IMG/VR virus record: IMGVR_UViG_3300029268_000084
Span: 1-32,042 of that record
Source of the DNA: a virus
Direction: 5' to 3' (one strand)
DNA length: 32,042 nt
The position numbers and the translations under genes were made by a program. The notes under the pieces are model-generated. The model searched no databases and was not told where the DNA came from. It was given only the letters and a program-made list of their open reading frames with translations. Shown here piece after piece: positions 14,941-23,640 of the stretch (its first letter is position 1; every line of letters begins with the position of its first letter).

Positions 14941-15354
14941 ATGTATAATGAACAATTATTGATTGATGTAGTTAAAGCAAAAACAGGTTATGTTGTTGAG
15001 TTGGCTGAAGACCGTACAATAGATTTAGTAAATATAAATACAATTACATCACCTAGAGTTTACATAGGACACATTGGGGTAAAACCTGAACACCCAAATG
15101 ACTTTCATGTAAATGGGTACAATGAATACGATAACCCATCTATTCTACTTACATCTATTCAGTTTGTTTGTGAGCGAGATAGTTTAACTGAAGTACGGAC
15201 AAACATAGCTGAAGCTTATAAGAATTTTACTCCTTTTGAAGGTGATTCAGAATATAGCAGTTTAATCTTTATGGAAGCACAGGCTATAGCTAAAACAGGT
15301 ACTAAAATATGGTGGCAAGAAATAGTGGGTTTAATTTTTCCAAGAATTTCATAG
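14941..15354 (+). CDS. Probable tail terminator (gpU-like)
   Basis: A 137-aa protein, close in size to lambda gpU (131 aa), in the position between FII-like and tail tube genes. Text such as YIGHIGVKPEHPNDFHVNGYN, SILLTSIQFVCERDSLTEVR and the C-terminal IWWQEIVGLIFPRIS resembles phage tail-terminator proteins that cap the tail tube and join it to the head. The call leans on size and order. Translation starts within a G-rich duplicated sequence rather than a plain ribosome site. Confidence 0.55.
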   Translation: MYNEQLLIDVVKAKTGYVVELAEDRTIDLVNINTITSPRVYIGHIGVKPEHPNDFHVNGYNEYDNPSILLTSIQFVCERDSLTEVRTNIAEAYKNFTPFEGDSEYSSLIFMEAQAIAKTGTKIWWQEIVGLIFPRIS

Positions 15355-15366
15355 AGAGATAAAATT

Positions 15367-15600
15367 ATGGCAGTTTATTTAGAGAATGACGATGGTACGA
15401 TAGAAGTTTTGGTAGAAGATTACTCAGCAGGGGAATATGCTAGACTCCAATCTGCGGGAGCTATTTCTTTACCTACTTTATCTACAGATGTTTTAGCTTT
15501 AAAGTCCGATGTAACAAAAATTCAAAATACAGTAGATGGGATTATAGCGGATTTGAATGATGTTATGATTCTTCCTTCTCAATCACAGGCAGGAGTTTAG
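15367..15600 (+). CDS. Hypothetical 77-aa protein with coiled coil
   Basis: Not recognised. Residues 1-35 (MAVYLENDDGTIEVLVEDYS) look like a small folded segment; residues 40-68 (DVLALKSDVTKIQNTVDGII) form a probable short coiled coil. It starts 12 bp after the gpU-like stop and ends one base before the tail tube ATG, so it belongs to the late operon. It may be a small tail or connector accessory protein. Confidence 0.6.
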   Translation: MAVYLENDDGTIEVLVEDYSAGEYARLQSAGAISLPTLSTDVLALKSDVTKIQNTVDGIIADLNDVMILPSQSQAGV

Positions 15601-15601
15601 T

Positions 15602-17305
15602 ATGACACAAGTAGCAAAATTTGACCAAAAAGCTGTAGTTTTATATGCCTGCGCTCAGGTTGCTGAAGGGATTCCTGTAAATCAGAATTTTTGGTTTGGG
15701 GGAGATGCTACTGTAGGTTACGAGGGGTATGTAATCTACGTTTTAGGTACTTCAGTTACTTGTCAGAAAAGGACGTATACTATAAGCGGTGACGTTCTTC
15801 AATACACAGATGACTCGGAAGTTGCTATTCCTGTAGCTGAACACCCTTTCGCTAAACTTTCTGTAGGTTCTTATCTATATGACGTTACCACAGCTTTAAG
15901 TAAAGTAGGTGCGGAGAGTAAAGGACGGGTTATTGGTAGAATTGCTGCAATTACCTCAGTTAAAGATGATAACAGCATCTCCGGCTATACCATCAAACTA
16001 GAAGAGTTACCTGTAGAAAGGCCATTCATCACAAACACTAGAATGGCTTCAGCAGGGAATGGAGTATATAAATTTAGAGTGGGTTTAGGTGCTAAAAATG
16101 CTTTAGCTGCTTTAAACCTAAATGCCTCAATCGAAACTCAGTCAGAAGCTTTTCAATATCTAGGAGATGAGTTAGATAGAGACGAAGTTACAATTGTTAC
16201 AGATAGAACCTGTAAGTTTGATTTTGAGACTTTTGTCCCTGCTTTCGGTACGATTGCGAATACTGTTGATTTGGGTATGAAGTTTTACTCTTTAGATTTA
16301 GATACTGGTGTTTTGGTAGTAACTGTTGACGACTCAGCCTTTACCCTTAAGGAAGTGTTAGGGGCTATACCTTTGAAAGCTTCTATTAATTATATAGACG
16401 ATAGCGGGAGTACAGTAGCATTAGGAAAAGTAACGGAAAAATCAGACACTAACCTGACAATATCATCAATTACTCCAGTTATTGTTCCTTCAGACTCAAC
16501 TCCTCTCTTCGTTATCATCAACGAAGATGCTTTAAGTATCCCACTTTCTCCTTTCTTTCAAGCCTGTGGTATGGCTTTAGTATTAAACCCCTCAGCCTCT
16601 CGCTACTACGTTTCTAACAAAAATATATCTAACACATACCTAACCGTAGAAGTTCGTCATGCTTCTAGCGACCTTAGAATTCAAGATAAAGTTTATACTG
16701 TAACCGACTGTAGGGGTAGTGCTGATTTAGATTTGGTTATCGGCTCGATACCAAAACTGAAATTTAATTTCGAAGGTAACGTAAACCAAGCCAAAATCGC
16801 ATCAGAAAAACTTAAAGTTCTACCAAACTTTGAGAAACAAAAACAAACAAGGTCAGTTACATTAAAATCATCTAGCATTGTTCGTGCCAACCTTGAACTT
16901 TATTCGGAAGACGGTGTGATGCCGATTACTGTACCTACAGCATCTAACATTGTTTTCAACAAAATCACCGCACCAAATATCACAGGCTTTAAGTACGCAA
17001 GATACTTGACAAGTGAACTTGACGGTTGGTCAAAAGGTGGAGAACCTTCAGATGTTACAATTTCTATTCTTGAAGATGTTAGTTCTGTTGCAGATGTGTT
17101 TGACCCGCACGACAACCTTGAAAAGTACCATAAATTCAGTTTACAGTACAAAAAGAATGATTCAACATCAGGAATTGGCTCTACTGTTTTAATTGTTTTT
17201 GAAAAAATTCAACTTGTTAAGGTATCTTCTGGTACAATAGGCTCTTACAATTCACAAGACGTAGCATTTAGAAATGTCGGCAAAGTGACTTTTACTTTCT
17301 CGTAA
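15602..17305 (+). CDS. Major tail (tube) protein, unusually large
   Basis: A 567-aa protein in the gpV position, directly before the tail chaperones. The C-terminal half carries text typical of long siphovirus tube proteins (FFQACGMALVLNPSASRYYV, VYTVTDCRGSADLDLVIGSI, PKLKFNFEGNVN) followed by a beta-rich end (FKYARYLTSELDGWSKGG). The N-terminal 300 residues are also beta-rich and contain ERPFITNTRMASAGNGVY; they look like an additional domain, perhaps displayed on the tube. Lambda gpV is only 246 aa. No ribosome site of note; it is coupled to the 77-aa gene. An alternative is a minor tail protein, but no other tube candidate exists in the window. Confidence 0.75.
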   Translation: MTQVAKFDQKAVVLYACAQVAEGIPVNQNFWFGGDATVGYEGYVIYVLGTSVTCQKRTYTISGDVLQYTDDSEVAIPVAEHPFAKLSVGSYLYDVTTALSKVGAESKGRVIGRIAAITSVKDDNSISGYTIKLEELPVERPFITNTRMASAGNGVYKFRVGLGAKNALAALNLNASIETQSEAFQYLGDELDRDEVTIVTDRTCKFDFETFVPAFGTIANTVDLGMKFYSLDLDTGVLVVTVDDSAFTLKEVLGAIPLKASINYIDDSGSTVALGKVTEKSDTNLTISSITPVIVPSDSTPLFVIINEDALSIPLSPFFQACGMALVLNPSASRYYVSNKNISNTYLTVEVRHASSDLRIQDKVYTVTDCRGSADLDLVIGSIPKLKFNFEGNVNQAKIASEKLKVLPNFEKQKQTRSVTLKSSSIVRANLELYSEDGVMPITVPTASNIVFNKITAPNITGFKYARYLTSELDGWSKGGEPSDVTISILEDVSSVADVFDPHDNLEKYHKFSLQYKKNDSTSGIGSTVLIVFEKIQLVKVSSGTIGSYNSQDVAFRNVGKVTFTFS

Positions 17306-17340
17306 ACAACTCAATCCAATTTAACCTTCGTGAGGACATC

Positions 17341-17895
17341 ATGACTAAACTATATATCAAAGCCCATAAACCTTTTGTAGAAAAAATAATCACTGCAAAA
17401 GGTGTAAAAGATTCTGTAATTCTAGGTATCAAAACATATACAAACAATGAAATTGATGAAGTTAGAAAAACTTTTCAATCTTTGTTGGAGAATGTGCGTG
17501 TTACCCGATTGCTGAAAGAAATAGATGATTTAAAACAAGACGATACAATTTCTATTTCTGACGCAGAATCTAGGCTACAATCTTTATACTCTGAAATAGA
17601 CTCAACTCAGGAAGACCAAAAAGATAAACTACATGCTTTTTACAGAGGGCATATTTTATTTTTAAAAAGTGCGTATCTAGCTTATGAAGATGCCGCAGGT
17701 AAAAAAGTTGATGTATCTGTTACAGATACTAGAGATGCTAAACCTTTAGAGTTTCTATGGGAAAGTGCAGAAGAATGTCTACCCGTCCTCCTAGATGTTT
17801 ATTTTGATTCACCGTACTATAGAGACTCGCTTATTACATCTATAACTGAGACAATCTTTAACTACTCTGCAAAAGAGAATGAAAGAAAAAACTAA
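17341..17895 (+). CDS. Tail assembly chaperone, short form (gpG-like)
   Basis: A 184-aa protein in the lambda G position, between tube and tape measure. The N-terminus (MTKLYIKAHKPFVEKIITAK) is beta-like and the rest helical and acidic. Such chaperones coat the tape measure before tube polymerisation and are not in the virion. The start has GAGGACATC before ATG. The gene ends with A AAA AAC followed at once by TAA, a classic -1 slippery site, so some ribosomes should continue into the T-like frame. Function comes from position and the frameshift arrangement more than from sequence identity. Confidence 0.8.
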   Translation: MTKLYIKAHKPFVEKIITAKGVKDSVILGIKTYTNNEIDEVRKTFQSLLENVRVTRLLKEIDDLKQDDTISISDAESRLQSLYSEIDSTQEDQKDKLHAFYRGHILFLKSAYLAYEDAAGKKVDVSVTDTRDAKPLEFLWESAEECLPVLLDVYFDSPYYRDSLITSITETIFNYSAKENERKN

Positions 17896-18272
17896 TTGAC
17901 GCAGGCAAAGCGTTAGGCAAAGTTTATAAAGCTAAACCTAACGAAGAGCTTGTGTCAAAAAATAAAAAAGATGAAGACCTTTTTATTGAAGCTTTTCCTG
18001 AATTTAAAGATGTAGAAACAGAGATAGATGAAGTAGAAGAGGATACGGACGAAGAAATCTTCTACATTTTCGAAACAGTTAAGGATATTTTTGACATTTA
18101 CAACATAACTATAAATTATGTTGTAAATGAATTTAATTCTTTAGACTCTTTGGTGTTAGTTGAGTTGATAAAAGACAAAAAGTTAGCTATGACAGAAAGT
18201 CTTTCTAACATAACTTACATTCATAGCGGCTTTCTTTCAGTTGTAAACTATAAGGCAAGAACAGATGGCTAA
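17341..18272 (+). CDS. Tail assembly chaperone, frameshifted long form (gpGT-like)
   Basis: A -1 shift on the heptamer at 17886-17892 joins the G-like frame to an open frame that starts right after a TGA at 17880-17882 and runs to the TAA at 18270-18272. The predicted fusion is 310 aa (184 plus 126), with junction ERKN-LIDAGKALGKVYKA; lambda gpGT is 279 aa. The T-like part is very acidic (FKDVETEIDEVEEDTDEEIF). On its own the T frame has no ATG near its start and no ribosome site, and begins at best with GTG at 17952, which argues that it is made only as a fusion. Its end overlaps the tape measure start at 18265. Confidence 0.8.
17886..17943 (+). promoter_or_regulatory. Programmed -1 ribosomal frameshift site
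   Basis: A AAA AAC at 17886-17892 is in the correct phase (X XXY YYZ) for simultaneous -1 slippage and is followed directly by the zero-frame stop UAA. Downstream, CGTTAGG at 17911-17917 and CCTAACG at 17937-17943 are exact reverse complements that can form a 7-bp stem with a 19-nt loop, 18 nt after the heptamer. The slow stop codon and the stem are both plausible stimulators. Efficiency cannot be predicted from sequence. Confidence 0.8.
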
Positions 18273-21200
18273 CTCTAAAGATTTGAAGTTAAAATTAAAG
18301 GTTATTTATGACGCAGACGGAACTGCTCTTCTAAAAACCCAAAAAGAATGGGATTCACTTCAAAAAGAGTTAACAAAAGAAAGACAAAAAGAAAAAGATA
18401 TAGTAGCAGGTATTTCTGATGAACTTCGAAAACAACTAAACATTGAAGACAATTTAAAATCTTCTTTACAAAAGTTAAACCAAGAACAACAGGCAAAACG
18501 TAGAGATATAAATAGACAAGTTGATGAGCATAATAAGAAGGTATCTGAAGGATTAGCTACTGAAGAGAAGTTAAAAGAAACTCTTCAAGACAAACTTTCT
18601 CTTGATAATCAAATACTTAAAAACATAAACGACAAAATAAATCGAACCAAAAAACTTCTCGACGGTCAAAGGCAGTTAGTTGACGAAAAGCGGCGAGAAG
18701 GACAGGTAGAAAAGGAAAACGAAAGAAACGGAAAAACGGCTCGAGGAACTTCCTCTTCCTCTTCCTCTTCCTCTTCCTCTTCCTCTCCTTCCTCTCCTTC
18801 CTCTTCTAGCGGAATGAATATGGATAGGTTGTCGCAGTATAGCCGTGATTCTAGGTCAGGTGGCATGGATATTGCTAACCTTTCACGTTATAGCCGTGAA
18901 TGGAGAACCCTATCTAACGTAATCGGAGAGAATACAGTGCGAGTTGCGGAAAATGCGCGACAGTACCAAAATCTTTTTGTTCGGGTTTTTGAAATAGCCA
19001 GTATTCATGGATTAATTAACAGATTTAGAGAAGCTATAAAAGGTATTCCTGCTGCGGGTATTGAATTAGAATCTACAATAGCTTCTTTAACTGCCACAGC
19101 AGGCGGTTCTGGCGGAATGGGGAGTGTGTTAGAATCGCTTAGAGGTGAGGCAGATAGGACAGGTATTTCTATAAAAACTTTGAGAGAAACTTTCAGAGGT
19201 TTTCAAGCATCTACAAGTCTCGCAGGTGAGTCAATAAGTTCAACTTGGAAAATGTTTACTGAATTAAATACAGTAATTACAGGATTGCATCTTCCCTCCG
19301 ACAAAGCTAATGGCATATTTCTTGCTATGGCTCAAATCTTCAACAAAACAAAAGTACAATCTGAAGAGTTGGTAAAACAGCTAGGTAACTTATTGCCTGG
19401 TGCTTTTGCTAGTTTTGCTGCGGCTAACAATGTTGCTTTTGGAGGTCAGTTCAAAAACGCCTTAGATTTGATTGTACAAATGAAAAAAGGTTTAGTTTTT
19501 GCCCACGACACAATGGGAAAATTTACAGAATATTTAGCTGAGCGATTTGCTCCTGCGTTCGCCTTAGCTAGTCATAGTTTAAATGCAGAAGTTGGAAGGT
19601 TAAAAACAGGTTTTACTTTACTTCAAGAATCTATCTATACAGATTATTCTGGGTCTATTGTTGGTACTGTAAGAAACCTTACTAATTTAACGGATACCCT
19701 TAGAGGAGTTGTTGAAGGTACAAATACATTAGGTAATGTACTAAAAAATATAGCTATTATTGCTTTGGGAATGTTTTCTATCTATATAGTAAAAACTATC
19801 TTAGCCGCTCTAAAGTTACGAGCCGAAACTATAATTTTAGCTGCGGTTGTAGATAGTCAGGCTGCGGCTACTTTACGAGCTGCTGCGGCTACTCATACCC
19901 TAACAGGAAGGGTAATTGTAAGCACAATAGCTATGAACGCTTTTAGAACCGCTATAGCCTTTCTTAGTTCTCCAGTTGTTGCGATGACAGTTTTTTTAAC
20001 GGTATTATCTCTGATAATTAACGAATACAAAAACTCTAGAAAACCTATTGATGATGTAAATGAACTTTTACAACAATCTAAAGAAAATTTAGATGCGATA
20101 GGTAAAAAACCTGTAACATTAGAATTGAGGGTAGACGCCGACCCTGAAGTAAAAAAAGCTTTGGCAGCTATGAAAGCTTTACAAGACTATAGAGACAAAC
20201 TCAAAAATAGTTTAGAAACGAGTTTGGTTAAGAACAGTACTGTTAGACGTATTAGAGAAGATTGGTTATTAGAAACGAGTTTGGCTAGGGACAGTCTTGT
20301 TAGAAGTATTAAAGAACGTGGGTTAAAAGAATCAGAGGATAAAGTAAAAGAACTAGGAGACCTTCTTGTAGTGCTTAGAGAAAAGGCAGCCATAACTCTT
20401 GAACTTGAAACAAGTCAAGCTTTGGTAGATATACAAGAAATTTCCTCAAAAATGAAAGAGTTAGCTTTACAAGCTCAAGGATTTACTGAAGAAGCTGCTC
20501 GTACGAATTTTGAACATAGTTATGCTTCTCAAATGACAAAAGTAGAGAAAGTTATAAATGAAGGAAGTAGTCCTGTAGCCTCTTTAACACCTCCTTCTAT
20601 TTCAGGTTCTCTTCCTTCTTCAGTTATGTCAGGTAAAGGAGGAACTGCTCCTGTTAGTATTTTAGGTAGTATAGATTCTTTTCAAAAACCATCGACTCAA
20701 AAATCATCGACTACGCAAGTTGACGTTTGGGCAACTAAATTAAAAGAACTACAAAATATTAGATACCCTACCGAAGAACAAGCTAAACTAGCTTTGAGTT
20801 ATATGAATAAGCTAGCTATGTTTAAAGCGGCTGAAGATACTCAAAGAGACTATAGAATTGCTAAGGACTATCGTGTTAACGCTCAAGTAGAAGGTAGAGC
20901 TGTTGCACATACTAAAAGTATGTTAGAAATTCAAAAAAGAGCTTATGGAGAAGCAAAAACTTTAGATGATGTTACAGCTCAAGCAACTATTGAAGCTAAA
21001 CTAAATGAAACAGAGCTTTTAAAACAAATAAACCTAGAACAAAGTAATTTAAACTTTAGGACTAGAGCTGAGAATTATAAACCTAGCGAAGAAGATATTA
21101 AATTACAAAAAGACCTTAATGAGCAAAAAAAGTTACTTAAAATAGGGACAGAGAAAGAAATATCTGACGCTCAAGAAGCTTTTCTAAATAAAAATAAAGA

Positions 21201-22713
21201 ATCTAACTCATCTGCGTTGGATACAGAAACCAAAGATGTAAAAAGATTTTATAAAGATTATATTCGTGATGCTAAAAATGCAAGCAAAGAAATTGCCTTT
21301 TCTATTCAAACTGTTGAATGGGAATTTGAAGATAAAGCCATTTCTGCTGAAGAGTATTTTAGACAGAAAAATGCTTTACAAGACAAGGACTTAGCACAAC
21401 AAAGAAAAGCAACTGAAGAAGCTTTAGCCTTAGCTCAATCTGTTAATGACGTAGATTTAGTAATGGAGTATACAGATAGACTCGAAGGCTTAACAGACGA
21501 ACAAAAGAATCTAAACTTTCAAAGAGAAAGAGAGAATAACCTTCTTATTTTCAAACAACAGTTAGATAAAATAAATTTAGAAACAGCTCAAAAACTAAAT
21601 GCTTTAAATCTTCAATCAGCTGTAACAGACAATAAATACCTTTCAGGACTACTTCACGAAACTGTGTATTTAAAAGAATTAAATAAACTTAAACAAAAAG
21701 AGTTACAAAATATTTGGGAAGAAATTAAAGCTAAAACCACTTTAGCAAATCTTCCTACCACATCTCCTGCAAAAAGGGAAGAGTTACAAACCGAAATAAG
21801 TGGATTAAAAACACAGGTAACACAAAAATCATTAAGCGGAACGACTGTTAAAGATGTGATGGGGTTAAAAGGAACTGACCAAATATCTAACCTAGTAAAC
21901 TCAGCCTCAACCGCTAATAAATCTTTAACAGACTTAGAGGGAAATAAAACAGCAGAGAAAAACAGTGTAATGGAGAAAGCAGATAATGATTCTCTTAGAT
22001 TTCTTATGGGAGCTAAAGATGTAGACCCTGTTGAAACTTACAGAAAGCAGAATGAAGACCTACTTAAAATAGATGAACAATACGCACAGGCTTCTTTTGT
22101 TATTAGGTCAGAAAATTTTGGAAATATAATGGGTTCAGGGGCTGATGCGTTTGCTTCTTTGACTTCTTCTATGCAGGCATACTACGGAGCAGATAGTGAA
22201 GCGGCTAAGGCAGCTTTCATAGCGTACAAAGCTTTCAAAATTTCTGAGATTATAATAACTACTGCACTTTTAGCAATAAAGTTAGCTACTTCTCAGGCAG
22301 ACATACCTATTATCGGGCCGTTCACTGCTGCAAGTATGATACCTTTTGCTTATGCAATGGGGGCTGTTCAGATTGCTGCTGTAATGGCACAACCTATGCC
22401 TGCTGCTCATGGAGGTTTAACCAAAGTACCTGAGGAGCAAACCTATCTACTTAACAAAGGGGAAAGGGTTTTATCTCCAAAACAAAATACAGACTTTACA
22501 AATTATCTAAATAGAAAAAAAGAATCTACTTCAGATGGACAAAACCAAAATAACGTATACAATATATCAGTAACTGTACAAGGAAACAAAGACGATAAAC
22601 CTTCCGACACAGGTCAAAAAGTCGCAGAAGCTGCTATGCGTGCAATAGCTAAACAAGAAATAACTTCTGCTTCTAGGTTAGGTAACAAACTAAATAAAAT
22701 AACTGCTTTCTAA
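18265..22713 (+). CDS. Tape measure protein
   Basis: A 1482-aa protein that sets tail length and is ejected during infection. Residues 5-150 are coiled coil (KEWDSLQKELTKERQKEKDI), followed by a poly-Ser/Pro linker at 163-180 and a globular start typical of lambda gpH-like proteins (FRGFQASTSLAGESISSTWK). Hydrophobic segments lie near 490-520, 550-590 and 1320-1375. Two 19-residue tandem copies occur at 650-687. The C-terminus AHGGLTKVPEEQTYLLNKGERVLSPKQ is the hallmark end of tape measures. With the usual 0.15 nm per residue the tail would be about 220 nm, against 135 nm for lambda (853 aa). The start overlaps the T-like frame. Confidence 0.93.
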   Translation: MANSKDLKLKLKVIYDADGTALLKTQKEWDSLQKELTKERQKEKDIVAGISDELRKQLNIEDNLKSSLQKLNQEQQAKRRDINRQVDEHNKKVSEGLATEEKLKETLQDKLSLDNQILKNINDKINRTKKLLDGQRQLVDEKRREGQVEKENERNGKTARGTSSSSSSSSSSSSPSSPSSSSGMNMDRLSQYSRDSRSGGMDIANLSRYSREWRTLSNVIGENTVRVAENARQYQNLFVRVFEIASIHGLINRFREAIKGIPAAGIELESTIASLTATAGGSGGMGSVLESLRGEADRTGISIKTLRETFRGFQASTSLAGESISSTWKMFTELNTVITGLHLPSDKANGIFLAMAQIFNKTKVQSEELVKQLGNLLPGAFASFAAANNVAFGGQFKNALDLIVQMKKGLVFAHDTMGKFTEYLAERFAPAFALASHSLNAEVGRLKTGFTLLQESIYTDYSGSIVGTVRNLTNLTDTLRGVVEGTNTLGNVLKNIAIIALGMFSIYIVKTILAALKLRAETIILAAVVDSQAAATLRAAAATHTLTGRVIVSTIAMNAFRTAIAFLSSPVVAMTVFLTVLSLIINEYKNSRKPIDDVNELLQQSKENLDAIGKKPVTLELRVDADPEVKKALAAMKALQDYRDKLKNSLETSLVKNSTVRRIREDWLLETSLARDSLVRSIKERGLKESEDKVKELGDLLVVLREKAAITLELETSQALVDIQEISSKMKELALQAQGFTEEAARTNFEHSYASQMTKVEKVINEGSSPVASLTPPSISGSLPSSVMSGKGGTAPVSILGSIDSFQKPSTQKSSTTQVDVWATKLKELQNIRYPTEEQAKLALSYMNKLAMFKAAEDTQRDYRIAKDYRVNAQVEGRAVAHTKSMLEIQKRAYGEAKTLDDVTAQATIEAKLNETELLKQINLEQSNLNFRTRAENYKPSEEDIKLQKDLNEQKKLLKIGTEKEISDAQEAFLNKNKESNSSALDTETKDVKRFYKDYIRDAKNASKEIAFSIQTVEWEFEDKAISAEEYFRQKNALQDKDLAQQRKATEEALALAQSVNDVDLVMEYTDRLEGLTDEQKNLNFQRERENNLLIFKQQLDKINLETAQKLNALNLQSAVTDNKYLSGLLHETVYLKELNKLKQKELQNIWEEIKAKTTLANLPTTSPAKREELQTEISGLKTQVTQKSLSGTTVKDVMGLKGTDQISNLVNSASTANKSLTDLEGNKTAEKNSVMEKADNDSLRFLMGAKDVDPVETYRKQNEDLLKIDEQYAQASFVIRSENFGNIMGSGADAFASLTSSMQAYYGADSEAAKAAFIAYKAFKISEIIITTALLAIKLATSQADIPIIGPFTAASMIPFAYAMGAVQIAAVMAQPMPAAHGGLTKVPEEQTYLLNKGERVLSPKQNTDFTNYLNRKKESTSDGQNQNNVYNISVTVQGNKDDKPSDTGQKVAEAAMRAIAKQEITSASRLGNKLNKITAF
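18751..18804 (+). repeat. TCCTCT hexanucleotide tract encoding poly-Ser
   Basis: Six perfect TCCTCT units at 18751-18786, then two CCTTCCTCT units at 18787-18804. They encode twelve Ser then Pro-Ser-Ser twice, a flexible linker in the tape measure. Unit lengths keep the frame, so expansions would be tolerated. Confidence 0.9.
20212..20325 (+). repeat. 57-bp tandem duplication in the tape measure gene
   Basis: Two adjacent 57-bp units (20212-20268, 20269-20325) both begin TTAGAAACGAGTTTGG and encode LETSLVKNSTVRRIREDWL and LETSLARDSLVRSIKERGL. About 11 of 19 residues are identical. The duplication is in frame and diverged, so it is not recent; it lengthens a predicted helix. Confidence 0.85.
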
Positions 22714-22732
22714 ATTTGGATTTTTTATATTT

Positions 22733-23107
22733 ATGGCAACCACAGCACTTCCTTTACCCTACCCTGAAAAGATTCTACTTTCTGCTTCTAAAACAAGAGG
22801 TTACAGGGATATAAATATAAGTTATGGTGATGGTTATAGTCAAATAGCTCCAAAAGGGTTAAATCCTTCCTTCGATACATGGACTGTAGAATGGGCAGGA
22901 TTAGATTTAGTTGAAAAACAATTTATAGAAACTGTTTTAGATTTATCAGGTTCATGGGGAATTCTTACATGGAGACCACCGAAAGAAACTCTTTTGAAAA
23001 AGTTTAGAATGACTTCAGAGGGGTATACTTTATCTATGGTAGGACGCTCTAGTTACAGAATCTCCTGTACTCTAAAACAGGTATTTGACATTCTGACTGT
23101 AGCATGA
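22733..23107 (+). CDS. Minor tail protein (gpM-like)
   Basis: A 124-aa tail-tip protein (lambda gpM 109 aa). GYRDINISYGDGYSQIAPKG, FDTWTVEWAGLD and FLDLSGSWGILTWRPP-like text (LDLSGSWGILTWRPPKE) are the conserved run of the family, followed by FRMTSEGY and the strand SYRISCTLKQVFDI. It is a beta-sandwich that begins tail-tip assembly after J, I, K and L. It is the first of five ordered tip genes and overlaps the next (ATGA). Only a weak GGA lies upstream of the ATG in an AT-rich leader. Confidence 0.9.
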   Translation: MATTALPLPYPEKILLSASKTRGYRDINISYGDGYSQIAPKGLNPSFDTWTVEWAGLDLVEKQFIETVLDLSGSWGILTWRPPKETLLKKFRMTSEGYTLSMVGRSSYRISCTLKQVFDILTVA

Positions 23108-23640
23108 GTGATTTATTTGTTACAGAAACAGAACAATCTACTGTATCTAACTTTATCGAACTTTTTGAGTTAAATTTAAGTGTAATTCCTTCCATATCTC
23201 CTGAATTTGTAAAAAGTTATTGGACTCCTTCAGGAGTTCACATGGAAGGAAATATACCTACTCAGATAACTTTTAAAGGAAATTCTTACACCCCCTACCC
23301 AATCCAATTAACAGGGATTTCTCAGGTAGTTGAAGGTGCTTATCCCCGACCTCAATTAGTGATTGCTAATTTAGATAAACTAATCGGGAGTTATACATTT
23401 CTTTTTAGTGATATTATTGGAGCGGAAGTAACTTATATCAGAACTTTTGCTAAATTTTTATCAGTAGGTTTATCTTCTCCTCCTTTGACCTACTACATAG
23501 CACGAAAAGTTAGTCATGAAATAGGTAGTTTGACTTTTGAACTCCGAACTGCTTTAGATAAAGAACGGGCTTTTTTACCTTCTCGACAGATGTTAAAAAA
23601 GGATTTTCCAGGCTTAGGTGTAAATAAAAGTGTAAAATGA
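23104..23640 (+). CDS. Minor tail protein (gpL-like), lacking cysteines
   Basis: A 178-aa tail-tip protein. FIELFELNLSV at the N-terminus, MEGNIPTQITFKGNSYTPYP, QLTGISQVVEGAYPRPQLVIAN and the LRTALDKERAFLPSRQMLKK end match the N-terminal domain of lambda gpL. Lambda gpL is 232 aa and binds an iron-sulfur cluster through cysteines in its C-terminal domain. This protein stops where that domain would start and has no cysteine at all, so a cluster is impossible. Overlapping ATGA junctions on both sides place it firmly between M- and K-like genes. The stop looks natural: the next start overlaps it, so I do not call it truncated by mutation. Confidence 0.85.
   Translation: MSDLFVTETEQSTVSNFIELFELNLSVIPSISPEFVKSYWTPSGVHMEGNIPTQITFKGNSYTPYPIQLTGISQVVEGAYPRPQLVIANLDKLIGSYTFLFSDIIGAEVTYIRTFAKFLSVGLSSPPLTYYIARKVSHEIGSLTFELRTALDKERAFLPSRQMLKKDFPGLGVNKSVK

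Noticed and set aside
18666-18866. Minus-strand frame with poly-Glu
   Set aside because: It is the antisense shadow of the poly-Ser tract inside the tape measure gene.
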